36,495 bases of DNA from the NCBI GenBank assembly GCA_038229875.1, contig JBBROA010000030.1, forward strand, positions 1 to 36,495, written 5' to 3'. The position numbers and the translations under genes were made by a program. The notes beneath the pieces were generated by a model. It did not search any database. It was not told where the DNA came from and saw only the letters and a list, made by a program, of their open reading frames with translations. This stretch comes from JALYUA01 sp038229875. GTDB taxonomy: Bacteria > Acidobacteriota > Thermoanaerobaculia > UBA5066 > Gp7-AA6. Below are positions 29,676-36,495 of this stretch, one piece after another (within the stretch, counting starts at the first letter, position 1; the number at the start of each line of letters is the position of its first letter).

Positions 29676-31274
29676 ATGAATTCCCTGGCCGCTATCGACA
29701 TCGGGACAAACTCGATCAAGCTCCTGATCGCCTCCGTCGAGGACGACGGGACGCTGGACGTCCTGTCGCGGGAGAAATCGATGGTGCGGCTGGGGAGCGA
29801 GACGCTCGCGACCGGCCGCCTTCCGGATGAGGCAATGGAAGCCGGCGCCAGCACCGTCGAGCAGTTTTTGCGCTCGATTCGCGGAGCCGGAGCGGAGCTC
29901 GCGCGAGCCGTCGCGACCTGCGCCGTCCGCGAGGCTTCCAACGCGGAGAAGTTCGTGGACACCGTCAAACGCCGGACGGGAGTTTCGATCGACGTCATCT
30001 CCGGAGACGAGGAAGCGCGGTTGATCAATCTGGCGGTCCGAAGCGAATTTCCCTCCCGGCTCGACCCCCTGTTCTTAGTCGACATCGGAGGGGGCTCGAC
30101 CGAGCTGGTCGTTTCCGACGGCTCCCGGGTTCTCCTCTCGGAGAGCCTGCCCCTTGGGGTCGTCCGGCTCGCCGATCGGTTTTCGAAGACCGATCCGCCG
30201 AGCGACAAGGACCGGAAGAGGATGAAGCGAGAGATCGAGGCCGTCGCCAAACGTGCGGTCGCCGCCGTTCGGCGCACAGGCTTCAAGACCTGCGTCGGCT
30301 CCTCGGGAACGATCCAGTCTCTATCGCTCGTCTTCGAGGGGGCGGTCCTCGGGCGCGAGCCGGCCCCGTCGGGACATCGCACCCTGACCCGTTCCGGGCT
30401 GAAAAAGGTGAACCGGATTCTGCAGCGCACGACCTCCAAGGAGAAGCTGCGGATCTCGGGCCTCGACCCGCGGCGGCGCGACATCGCGGTCCCGGGTGGG
30501 CTCCTGCTCGCGTGGATCCTGAAACATTCGGGAGCGAGCTCCATCGTCGTCGGCGAGCGCGGACTGCGGGAGGGGATCCTGCTCGATCATGCGGTCGGCG
30601 CGAAGAGCCGCCGGGCGGTCGATCGGGACGTCCGCGCCCGGAGCGTGGACAGGCTTCTCCGCCGGTCGAACGCGGAGGTGCTTCACGCGGCCCACGTGTC
30701 CCGGATCGCGCTCGAGATCTTCGACCAGACTCACGCGGTTCACCAACTCTCCGCGACCGAGCGGGAGTGGCTCCAGTACGGCGCTCTCCTGCACGACGTC
30801 GGATGCTACGTGGGTTACAGCAAGCACCAGCGGCACTCCTATTACCTGATCACCCACGGCGACCTGACCGGCTTCTCCGCCGAGGACGTCGAGGTGCTCG
30901 GGCTGCTGGCGCTGTACCACAAGGGGGGCGGGCCGAAAGCGCGGCACGAGAGCTGGAACTCCCTCGATTCCTACCGGCGGGCGGCGGTCGAAAAGCTGTC
31001 CGCCATCCTGCGCATTGCCGACGGGCTCGACAGAAGTCATAAGCAGCTCGTGACCGCCGTCACCTGCCGCGTCAGGCGGCGCAAAGTGGAGATCGAGTCG
31101 GCCGCGCGCGGAGACTGCGAAGCCGAGCTCGACGCCGCGCGCCGGAAATCGGACCTCTTCGAGCGCGTGTTCGACCGCCGATGCGCGTTTCGAGCGGTGC
31201 CGGCGGAGCGGAACGCACCGGTGACTCAGCGGGACCTGGAGATCCTTTCGAATGAAGCCCTCTGGAGCAACTGA
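29676..31274 (+). CDS. ppx: Exopolyphosphatase / pppGpp phosphohydrolase (Ppx/GppA) with HD C-terminal domain
   Basis: A 532-residue, two-part enzyme. Residues 1-305 form the actin-like ASKHA exopolyphosphatase domain: AAIDIGTNSIKLLI phosphate loop, ISGDEEARL (catalytic Glu), FLVDIGGGSTELVV (second phosphate loop), and SSGTIQS. Residues about 320-520 are an HD domain with HAAHVSRIA and LLHDVG (His373-Asp374), as in E. coli-type Ppx/GppA. It would remove terminal phosphates from polyphosphate and may also act on pppGpp; the two cannot be told apart by sequence. ATG 29676 starts the domain; an earlier ATG (29568) would add a disordered tail. phoU follows after 12 bases and CHAD is divergent. 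Confidence 0.93.
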   Translation: MNSLAAIDIGTNSIKLLIASVEDDGTLDVLSREKSMVRLGSETLATGRLPDEAMEAGASTVEQFLRSIRGAGAELARAVATCAVREASNAEKFVDTVKRRTGVSIDVISGDEEARLINLAVRSEFPSRLDPLFLVDIGGGSTELVVSDGSRVLLSESLPLGVVRLADRFSKTDPPSDKDRKRMKREIEAVAKRAVAAVRRTGFKTCVGSSGTIQSLSLVFEGAVLGREPAPSGHRTLTRSGLKKVNRILQRTTSKEKLRISGLDPRRRDIAVPGGLLLAWILKHSGASSIVVGERGLREGILLDHAVGAKSRRAVDRDVRARSVDRLLRRSNAEVLHAAHVSRIALEIFDQTHAVHQLSATEREWLQYGALLHDVGCYVGYSKHQRHSYYLITHGDLTGFSAEDVEVLGLLALYHKGGGPKARHESWNSLDSYRRAAVEKLSAILRIADGLDRSHKQLVTAVTCRVRRRKVEIESAARGDCEAELDAARRKSDLFERVFDRRCAFRAVPAERNAPVTQRDLEILSNEALWSN

Positions 31275-31286
31275 AATGAGGAAATC

Positions 31287-31952
31287 GTGAAAGAGCATTT
31301 TGCGGAGCAACTGGAAGAGCTGCGGCGAAACCTGATCCTCATGGGAGGGGAGGTGGAGCGCCAGATTCACCGGGCGATCGAGGCGCTGATCGAGGTCGAC
31401 CCCGAAAAGGCCAGAGCGGTGATCGCGGCGGACCGCGACATCGACCGGATGGAAATGAAGATCGAGGACCTGGCGGTTCAGCTGTTCGCTCTCCAGCAGC
31501 CGGTCGCCGTGGACCTGCGATTCTTGATCGCCGCGCTGAAGATCAACAACGACCTCGAGCGGATCGGCGACCACGCCGTGAACATCGCCGAAGGAGCGGA
31601 ACGCCTGGCCGGGCAGAAACCCTTCAAGCCGTTCATCGACATTCCCTACATGGCCGAGGTCGCCGAGACGATGCTGAAGCAATCGCTCGACGCTTTCGTC
31701 AATCGGGACGCGGCTCTCGCCAAGCAGGTCCTGAAGAAGGACGACATTCTCGACGAGAAGAACGTTTCGATCATCCGCGAGCTCCTGACTTACATGGCGG
31801 AGTACCCGACCCTCATCACGTACTGCATCGAGCTGATCTCGATCTCCAAGAACCTCGAGCGGGTCGGCGATCTCGCCACGAACATCTGCGAGGACACGAT
31901 CTTCATCGCGGAAGCGCGGTGGGTGAAGCACCACGCGGTCGAGCTGGCGTAG
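31287..31952 (+). CDS. phoU: Phosphate signalling protein PhoU
   Basis: A 221-residue, two-repeat helical protein. Each half carries the PhoU metal-binding motif: NNDLERIGDHAVNIAE and SKNLERVGDLATNICE. The N-terminus HFAEQLEELRRNLILMGG is typical. PhoU normally links the Pst transporter to PhoR and represses the Pho regulon. No pst genes or phoBR are in the window; here it is likely co-transcribed with ppx, only 12 bases upstream, so I infer polyphosphate and phosphate control are tied at this locus. GTG 31287 is used; a weak GGAAA lies upstream. Confidence 0.95.
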   Translation: MKEHFAEQLEELRRNLILMGGEVERQIHRAIEALIEVDPEKARAVIAADRDIDRMEMKIEDLAVQLFALQQPVAVDLRFLIAALKINNDLERIGDHAVNIAEGAERLAGQKPFKPFIDIPYMAEVAETMLKQSLDAFVNRDAALAKQVLKKDDILDEKNVSIIRELLTYMAEYPTLITYCIELISISKNLERVGDLATNICEDTIFIAEARWVKHHAVELA

Positions 31953-31968
31953 AGAACCCGATATTGCT

Positions 31969-32253
31969 TCGGATCGGAACGCACTTTCGGCGACGGCCCT
32001 CCGGGCGGGTCGGATCTGCGTGGAGGCCGCTCTGGCGCGGCAGGGGCACCGGAACTTTGGCGCGGAAGACTGGGCGCTGGCGATCGTCCGGGACCTCGGC
32101 GTCGCGGCCCTGTTCTGGGCGGGACTCTTCGGCCGTCGGACGCGCTGGCGCGGCCGTACACTGGTGGTGGGACGGAGAACTCTACTCACGCCGTCCACTC
32201 CGGGCACCGCAATCGGTCTCTGGGGCCCGCGAAGGAGTCGATTCGCCGCCTGA
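31969..32253 (+). pseudogene. Remnant of a GT2-type glycosyltransferase C-terminus
   Basis: One frame carries WALAIVRDLGVAALFWAG then FGRRTRWRGRTLVVGR and LTP. This RD - hydrophobic - WRGR pattern resembles the C-terminal end of GT2 ceramide-glucosyltransferase/HpnI-like proteins. Only about 95 codons are left, with no start, glycosyltransferase core or Shine-Dalgarno. I read it as a decayed gene end left after a rearrangement behind phoU. Alternatively it is a short membrane protein from GTG 32020. Confidence 0.45.
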
Positions 32254-32270
32254 GCCTGGCGGATCGACTC
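32235..32270 (+). terminator. Strong hairpin in the phoU-downstream gap
   Basis: GAGTCGATTCGCC (32235-32247) pairs with GGCGGATCGACTC (32258-32270): 13 pairs with one G-T and a 10-nt loop. It spans the remnant's stop. No T-tract follows, so it may end transcription only partly or protect the ppx-phoU mRNA. Confidence 0.45.
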
Positions 32271-32314
32271 AGTCGGGACGCTCGGGACTTCATCCTGCCT
32301 TCACATGGCCGTCC

Positions 32315-32320
32315 TAGCAT
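32315..32320 (+). promoter_or_regulatory. Candidate -10 box (TAGCAT) for the small Cys-pair gene
   Basis: TAGCAT is followed by 7 nt (CTCCCTC) and ATG 32328, with no Shine-Dalgarno. This independent promoter signal supports the reality of the gene. Confidence 0.4.
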
Positions 32321-32327
32321 CTCCCTC

Positions 32328-32759
32328 ATGAAGGAAACACGAGCTCTTCTCGAAACGTGTCCCTGTGGACGGGATCTTCTTCCGCCGGTCGCTCCCGAAG
32401 GATCCTGGGCGGAGATTCGATGCGATTGCGGCCGCAGGCTGGAGCTCGAACGGTCCGTCGATCGATGGCTGCTTCGGGCCGATCTCATTCCAGAGGGGTC
32501 AGTCCCCCTCGACGGATTCTCGCGGGATCTGCGCGCGCGCCCCGACACCGAGCGATTCTGGTTTCAGACCCTCGACCGGATCGGCCGGCGTATGCCCGTG
32601 CACATCGTCTTCTCACCGTCTCAGAGATCCGCCGAGGTCAAGCGGGGAGATGTCAAGCCGCTGCGGCTCGTGAACGTGGCGACGCCGACCGAGGCGCGGC
32701 GGAGATGGCTCGCCTGGAACGGTCAGGCGGGGGGCACTCGAGGGCTCGCTTCGACCTGA
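32328..32759 (+). CDS. Small uncharacterised protein with two CxC pairs
   Basis: A 143-residue protein I do not recognise. The N-terminus has CPCG (11-14) and CDCG (32-35), a possible zinc ribbon, followed by a charged, Trp-containing body (ERSVDRWLLRADLIPEG, WFQTLDRIGRRMPVHIVF). A short basic C-terminus follows (KPLRLVNVATPTEARRRW). No membrane segment is seen. It is convergent with ppk1, the two stops being 3 bases apart. TAGCAT lies 7 nt before the ATG. Position suggests, but does not prove, a link to polyphosphate metabolism. Confidence 0.6.
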   Translation: MKETRALLETCPCGRDLLPPVAPEGSWAEIRCDCGRRLELERSVDRWLLRADLIPEGSVPLDGFSRDLRARPDTERFWFQTLDRIGRRMPVHIVFSPSQRSAEVKRGDVKPLRLVNVATPTEARRRWLAWNGQAGGTRGLAST

Positions 32760-32762
32760 TCG

Positions 32763-34880
32763 TCAGGATTCGGGGACAGCGCGCAAGCCGCGCCGCGCGA
32801 GCCGGTCGAGAATCGCCCCCTGCGCGTCAAACGGCGTTTGACCGGGCTCGGGAGAGCGGCGGACGTACGATCCGTCCGGCTGAAGGTCGCGCGCGCGGCT
32901 GTTGTCCCCCTGGAGAGGGTCAAAGACCTCCTGCCGGATCTTCTCGCGCGCCTGCGGGTCGAGCACCGGAACCATGAGCTCGACGCGGCGGAAAAAATTG
33001 CGCGGCATCCAGTCCGCGCTCGAGAGGAAAACCTCCTGCTCCTCCCCGACGCCGAACGCGAAGACGCGGCTGTGCTCTAAGAACCTGCCGACCACGCTCG
33101 AGACCCGCACGTTTTCGGACACCCCCGGGACGCCCGGCCTCAGACAGCAGATGCCTCTTACGGCGAGAGTGATCGGAACTCCCGCGGCCGAGGCCCTGTA
33201 AAGGGCGCGAATCACCTTCGCATCGACGAGCGAATTCATCTTGGCGATGATCCGGGAGGGCGCGCCCTGGCGGGCTTTCTCCGCCTCCGCATCGATCAAG
33301 GCCACCACTTTCTCGTGGAGGGAGAAGGGGGCCACGAAGAAGCGCTTGTAACGAGTCCGCTTCGAGAAACCCGTCAGGAAGTTGAAGAGCTCCGACGCGT
33401 CGTGCCCGAACTCCGGGCGCGCCGTGAAGAGTCCCAGGTCCGTGTAGATCCGGCCCGTCGTCCTGTTGTAATTGCCCGTTCCGACGTGGACGTACCGGCG
33501 CATCGTCGTGCCCTCGCGCCGAACGACGAGGGCGATCTTCGCGTGAGTCTTCAACCCCTCGACTCCGTACGCGACGTGTACTCCGGCCCGCTCGAGCGAT
33601 CGCGCCCACTGGATATTTTTTTCTTCGTCGAAGCGCGCCTGAAGCTCGACCAGCACGGCGACCTGCTTCCCGTTCTCCGCGGCTCGCGCGAGCGCCGCGA
33701 TGATCGGCGAGTCGGGCCCCGTCCGGTAGAGCGTCATTTTGATCGCGAGGACGTCCGCGTCCGCTGCGGCGGCTTCGAGGAACTGCAGGACCGGATCGAA
33801 GCTGTCGTAGGGGTGATGGAGCAGGATGTCTTTCTGACGGATGGCGTCGAACGTTGCGGCGGAATCGGAGAAGACGGCCCGCGACCCGGGTAGAAAATCC
33901 GCGTCCTTCAGATCCGGACGATCGAGCCGGTGGAGCGCGAGGAAATCCGACGCGCCGAGATGTCCCGCGGTCGCATACACGTCTTCGGCGTCGAGCTCGA
34001 GCTGTTTGCGGAGGAGCTCCCGGATCGTCTCCGGGCACCGGCTGTCCACCTCCAGACGGATGGCCGCGCCAAAGCGCCGGAGGCGCACGTTCTCCGCCAC
34101 CACTCGCAGGAGATCGCCGGCCTCTTCCTCCCGGAGGTCGAAGTCGGCGTCGCGCGTGACTCGAAAGCTCGAAGCGCCTCGGATCTTCATCCCGGGGAAG
34201 AGGCTCGGAAGATGCGCCTCGATCAGCTCCTCGAGCAGGAGGAACTCGCTTTGCTCGCCGTCGCCCGGTACCGGAACGAACCGGGGCAGGGAAGGCGGGA
34301 CCTTGACGCGGGCAAAGAAGGGTTTTCCCTGCTCCTTGTCGGTCAGCTCGACGGCGAGCGAGAGAGAAAGGTTCGACAGAAAGGGAAACGGGTGGGCCGG
34401 GTCAAAGGCGAGGGGGGTCAGGACCGGAAACACGACGTTTTCGAAATACGCGGTGAGCTCGCGGCGTGCGACGGCCTCGATCTCCGCCCACCCCGAAAGG
34501 CGAACACCGCTCGCCGCGAGTCGCGGGAGCAGATCCTCCATCAGGGTCGATTGGGCAAGATCTCCGTCTCTTCGGACGATCTCGCAGATCGTCTTCAGCT
34601 GTTCCTGCGCCGAAAACCCGTCCGCGCTTCGCTCCGTCACGGCGGCCTCGAGCTGCTCGTGGAGGCCCGACACCCGGATCATGAAAAATTCGTCGAGATT
34701 GGAATGAAAAATCGCGAGGAACTTCAGGCGCTCGAGCAGCGGCCAGGAGGAATCCAGAGCCTCTTCGAGGACGCGGCGGTTGAACGCGAGCCACGAGATC
34801 TCGCGGTTGAAGTAAAGGCTCCGGTCGTTCAACCGGTCGTCGGCGGAACCCTCGCCCTCGATTCGCCGGGGTTCGGTCAT
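32763..34880 (-). CDS. ppk1: Polyphosphate kinase 1
   Basis: A 705-residue PPK1 that builds polyphosphate from ATP, at the membrane or in granules. The N-domain opens with LYFNREISWLAFNRRVLEEA; then FHSNLDEFFMIRVSGL, PVLTPLAFDPAHPFPFLSNL, the H1 region HHPYDSFDPVLQFLEAAA, and AIKMTLYRTG. Catalytic His446 (GLKTHAKIAL) and His603 (LEHSRVFAF) match the E. coli His435/His592 pair. The C-terminal DPQAREKIRQEV and PDGSYVR segments are typical. Length is normal. ATG 34880 is used; the AT-rich stretch before it holds TAATGT and GAAAAT but the spacing is not clear-cut. It is antisense-side partner to ppx in the polyphosphate island. Confidence 0.97.
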   Translation of the reverse strand: MTEPRRIEGEGSADDRLNDRSLYFNREISWLAFNRRVLEEALDSSWPLLERLKFLAIFHSNLDEFFMIRVSGLHEQLEAAVTERSADGFSAQEQLKTICEIVRRDGDLAQSTLMEDLLPRLAASGVRLSGWAEIEAVARRELTAYFENVVFPVLTPLAFDPAHPFPFLSNLSLSLAVELTDKEQGKPFFARVKVPPSLPRFVPVPGDGEQSEFLLLEELIEAHLPSLFPGMKIRGASSFRVTRDADFDLREEEAGDLLRVVAENVRLRRFGAAIRLEVDSRCPETIRELLRKQLELDAEDVYATAGHLGASDFLALHRLDRPDLKDADFLPGSRAVFSDSAATFDAIRQKDILLHHPYDSFDPVLQFLEAAAADADVLAIKMTLYRTGPDSPIIAALARAAENGKQVAVLVELQARFDEEKNIQWARSLERAGVHVAYGVEGLKTHAKIALVVRREGTTMRRYVHVGTGNYNRTTGRIYTDLGLFTARPEFGHDASELFNFLTGFSKRTRYKRFFVAPFSLHEKVVALIDAEAEKARQGAPSRIIAKMNSLVDAKVIRALYRASAAGVPITLAVRGICCLRPGVPGVSENVRVSSVVGRFLEHSRVFAFGVGEEQEVFLSSADWMPRNFFRRVELMVPVLDPQAREKIRQEVFDPLQGDNSRARDLQPDGSYVRRSPEPGQTPFDAQGAILDRLARRGLRAVPES

Positions 34881-35046
34881 GAGTGATTTTCGACATTACC
34901 ACCGGGGTGCGGAGACGATGTGAAGTCGGTCCTGTGCATTGAAAGATGGCCTCCGAAAGAGACACCCCGCGGTGCCCTTTCCAACGGCCGGGCCGGTCTG
35001 TGCGGCCCGTTTTCCGGGATTTCTCACTCCGGTGTCCGGTCCCATC

Positions 35047-35052
35047 TATCGT
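35047..35052 (+). promoter_or_regulatory. Candidate -10 box (TATCGT) for the PAP2 gene
   Basis: TATCGT is followed by 7 nt (TGGCCGA) and ATG 35060. It favours this start over ATG 35099 or 35108, none of which has a Shine-Dalgarno. Confidence 0.35.
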
Positions 35053-35059
35053 TGGCCGA

Positions 35060-35797
35060 ATGGAGACACCTCGAAACCCTCGGACAGGCACCTCCGCGAT
35101 GGGTCCTATGAGTAGGCTGCGGAGCGCGCTCGCCCGTCTCGATGAGCGGGCTACCCTGGAGGTCCGGCGTCTGCACGGCCCCAGGCGCGACCGGATCCTG
35201 CGGCGCGTGAGCTTCTTCGGCAGCCAGCGATTCATGATTCCCGGCACGCTCGTGGTCTCAGCCGTGCTCGTCGCCGCCGGGTACGGAAAACTGGCCCTCG
35301 TTTTCGGGACCGCCGTCCTCGGCGCACGCGCTGTCAGTCCGGCTCTCAAATGGTTCTTCCGACGCGCGCGGCCGAATCTCTGGCCGGCCCTGGAGACCGA
35401 AAAAAGCCACAGCTTCCCGAGCACGCACTCGACGATGGGAGCGGTGTTCTTCGCCGGAGTGTGCGCGGTGCTTTTCCACGTCACGGCAAACCCGTTTGCG
35501 CGTTCCGGGGCTCTGACCGTTTCCGCTCTGGCGATCACGGCGATCGCATTTTCGAGGGTCTACCTGGGCGCTCACTGGCTCTCCGATGTCGCGGGGGGCG
35601 TCGCGCTCGGTCTCGGGTGGCTGATTCTCTGGGGATTCCTGTGTCAACTCCTGCTGGGTCCGGATTTGATGAGCGAACATCCGGCGCGTGCACGTCTCTT
35701 GCTCATGGAGTCGCCGGCGAACCGCCTCGCCTTACGGAGGTCAGATGTCCGACATCCCCGAGAAACACCAGGCGCCGGTGAAACCCGGCGTGGCTGA
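35060..35797 (+). CDS. PAP2-superfamily phosphatase
   Basis: A 245-residue, polytopic PAP2/undecaprenyl-pyrophosphate-phosphatase-like enzyme. The three motifs are present: KWFFRRARPNLW (K-x6-RP), SFPSTHS (P-S-x-H) and SRVYLGAHWLSD (SR-x5-H-x3-D). Hydrophobic segments surround them. Likely substrates are undecaprenyl pyrophosphate, phosphatidate or other lipid phosphates; the sequence does not decide. ATG 35060 is chosen by TATCGT 7 nt upstream; 35099 and 35108 are possible. Its last 53 bases overlap the lipid-kinase gene, a kinase/phosphatase pairing that would fit lipid turnover. Confidence 0.87.
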   Translation: METPRNPRTGTSAMGPMSRLRSALARLDERATLEVRRLHGPRRDRILRRVSFFGSQRFMIPGTLVVSAVLVAAGYGKLALVFGTAVLGARAVSPALKWFFRRARPNLWPALETEKSHSFPSTHSTMGAVFFAGVCAVLFHVTANPFARSGALTVSALAITAIAFSRVYLGAHWLSDVAGGVALGLGWLILWGFLCQLLLGPDLMSEHPARARLLLMESPANRLALRRSDVRHPRETPGAGETRRG

Positions 35798-36495
35798 GGG
35801 AGCTGCCCGCGAGCGCGGCATCCTGCTGGCTAATCCGCGTTCGGGAGCCGCCGACGACGATGGAGAAGAAATCCGCGCCGCCGCTGCCGACGCCGGCCTC
35901 GAGGTCGTCGACCTCGACCCCTCGCTCGACCTCCGCGCCCTCATCGAGAGCCGGATCGAGAGCGGCACGAAGCTGTTCGTGGTGGCGGGGGGAGACGGTT
36001 CGATCCACGCGGCCGCGCAGGGTCTCGTCAATCGCGAGGCGGATCTCGCCGTCGTTCCCATGGGCTCTCTCAACCATTTCGCGCGTGACTTGGGTCTGCC
36101 GCTCGAGTGGCGCGAAGCGCTCGGGGTCGCCCTCGCCGGGAAGACCCGGGCGATCGACGTCGGGAGGATCAACGGCCGCTATTTCCTGAACAACGTCCTG
36201 ATCGGCGTCTACGCGAAGATCTCGGAGTACCGGGAGCGTTATCGGGGTCGCATGGGGAAGTGGCGGGCTTACGCGAAATCCATACGCATGGCGCTCCGCC
36301 GCTTTCACCACGTCTCACTCGCACTCGAAGCGCCCGGACGAAAGGTCAGGATCCGGACGCAGCTCTTCACCGTGTCCGTCGGGACGGACGACCTCTCCCG
36401 CCTCGGTCTTCTCGCGCCGAGAACCGACTTTGCCGCGGGAGTGCTTCACGTCTACTGGCTGCCATATCTTTCGCGAAGCGCGTTTGCTCTGGCGA
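35745..36495 (+). CDS. Diacylglycerol kinase-like lipid kinase (YegS/BmrU type), 3' truncated
   Basis: The frame is open from ATG 35745 to the window's right edge, about 250 codons, so the C-terminus is missing. The catalytic domain (PF00781) is clear: ILLANPRSGA (phosphate loop), FVVAGGDGSIHAAAQGL (the GGDG nucleotide loop), and VVPMGSLNHFARDLGLP (the GTxNxFARD-type motif, here with Ser for Thr). Then AIDVGRINGRYFLNN starts the second domain. Likely reaction: ATP-dependent phosphorylation of diacylglycerol or a similar lipid. GGAGG lies 4 nt before the ATG. It overlaps the PAP2 gene by 53 bases, in a different frame. Confidence 0.88.
   Translation, partial: MSDIPEKHQAPVKPGVAEGAARERGILLANPRSGAADDDGEEIRAAAADAGLEVVDLDPSLDLRALIESRIESGTKLFVVAGGDGSIHAAAQGLVNREADLAVVPMGSLNHFARDLGLPLEWREALGVALAGKTRAIDVGRINGRYFLNNVLIGVYAKISEYRERYRGRMGKWRAYAKSIRMALRRFHHVSLALEAPGRKVRIRTQLFTVSVGTDDLSRLGLLAPRTDFAAGVLHVYWLPYLSRSAFALA

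Noticed and set aside
30321..32207. Long open frame antisense to ppx and phoU
   Set aside because: Shadow of the two real genes; no start signal or domain.
1..36495. CRISPR array, rRNA, prophage, insertion sequence or integron
   Set aside because: No array of repeats with spacers, no rRNA, no transposase or integrase, and no attachment-site repeats seen.

Overview
The window is a GC-rich bacterial chromosome segment of mostly housekeeping and envelope genes, on both strands, with no sign of a phage, plasmid, integron or CRISPR array. The gene set fits an Acidobacteriota-like Gram-negative: an Oar-type TonB-dependent receptor with a carboxypeptidase-regulatory N-terminus, an acidobacterial-type VWA protein, a GWxTD-type protein, two DUF4388 proteins and a DUF1844 protein. 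That assignment rests on family content only. Class is not resolvable here; Thermoanaerobaculia would be my guess.

Layout. 1-4943 (+): a truncated alkaline-phosphatase-superfamily gene, an EnvC-like amidase activator, a CtpA-like S41 protein and a YibQ-like divergent polysaccharide deacetylase. This is the envC-ctpA-yibQ cell-wall module known from other Gram-negatives, but the S41 protein has lost its catalytic Ser and Lys. 5014-9475: mazG (-), then DUF1844, a TPR/zinc-ribbon membrane protein and a DUF4388 protein with a pilin-like tail (+), the last interrupted by a frameshift. 9772-12687 (+): dnaK-hsp20-hspR behind a promoter overlapped by a HAIR-like HspR operator. 12892-16517 (+): two exported proteins (GWxTD and VWA types). 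16645-19801: a DUF4388-HDOD regulator (-) divergent from a methylmalonyl-CoA mutase large subunit (+). 20173-22026 (-): nth, a nucleoside-deoxyribosyltransferase-like gene and tdk. 22127-26816 (+): a secreted 5'-nucleotidase and the TonB-dependent receptor, closed by the only textbook intrinsic terminator. 26817-28705: DUF309 (+) and a frameshifted GT22 mannosyltransferase (-).

28717-34880 is a polyphosphate island: a CHAD protein (-), ppx/gppA and phoU (+), a glycosyltransferase remnant, a small Cys-pair protein (+), and ppk1 (-). Together these would make, bind and degrade polyphosphate and link it to phosphate sensing. The window ends with a PAP2 phosphatase overlapping a truncated diacylglycerol-kinase-type lipid kinase.

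The most unusual signals are: (1) the S41 pseudoprotease beside a degenerate LytM protein; (2) a recurrent nAnnnT box 6-9 nt before the start codon of about eleven genes, most without a clear Shine-Dalgarno, suggesting widespread leaderless mRNAs; (3) two frameshifts that both coincide with short tandem repeats (TTCG x2 and CG x3); (4) the HspR-like operator before dnaK; and (5) the polyphosphate island with its attached small unknown gene.
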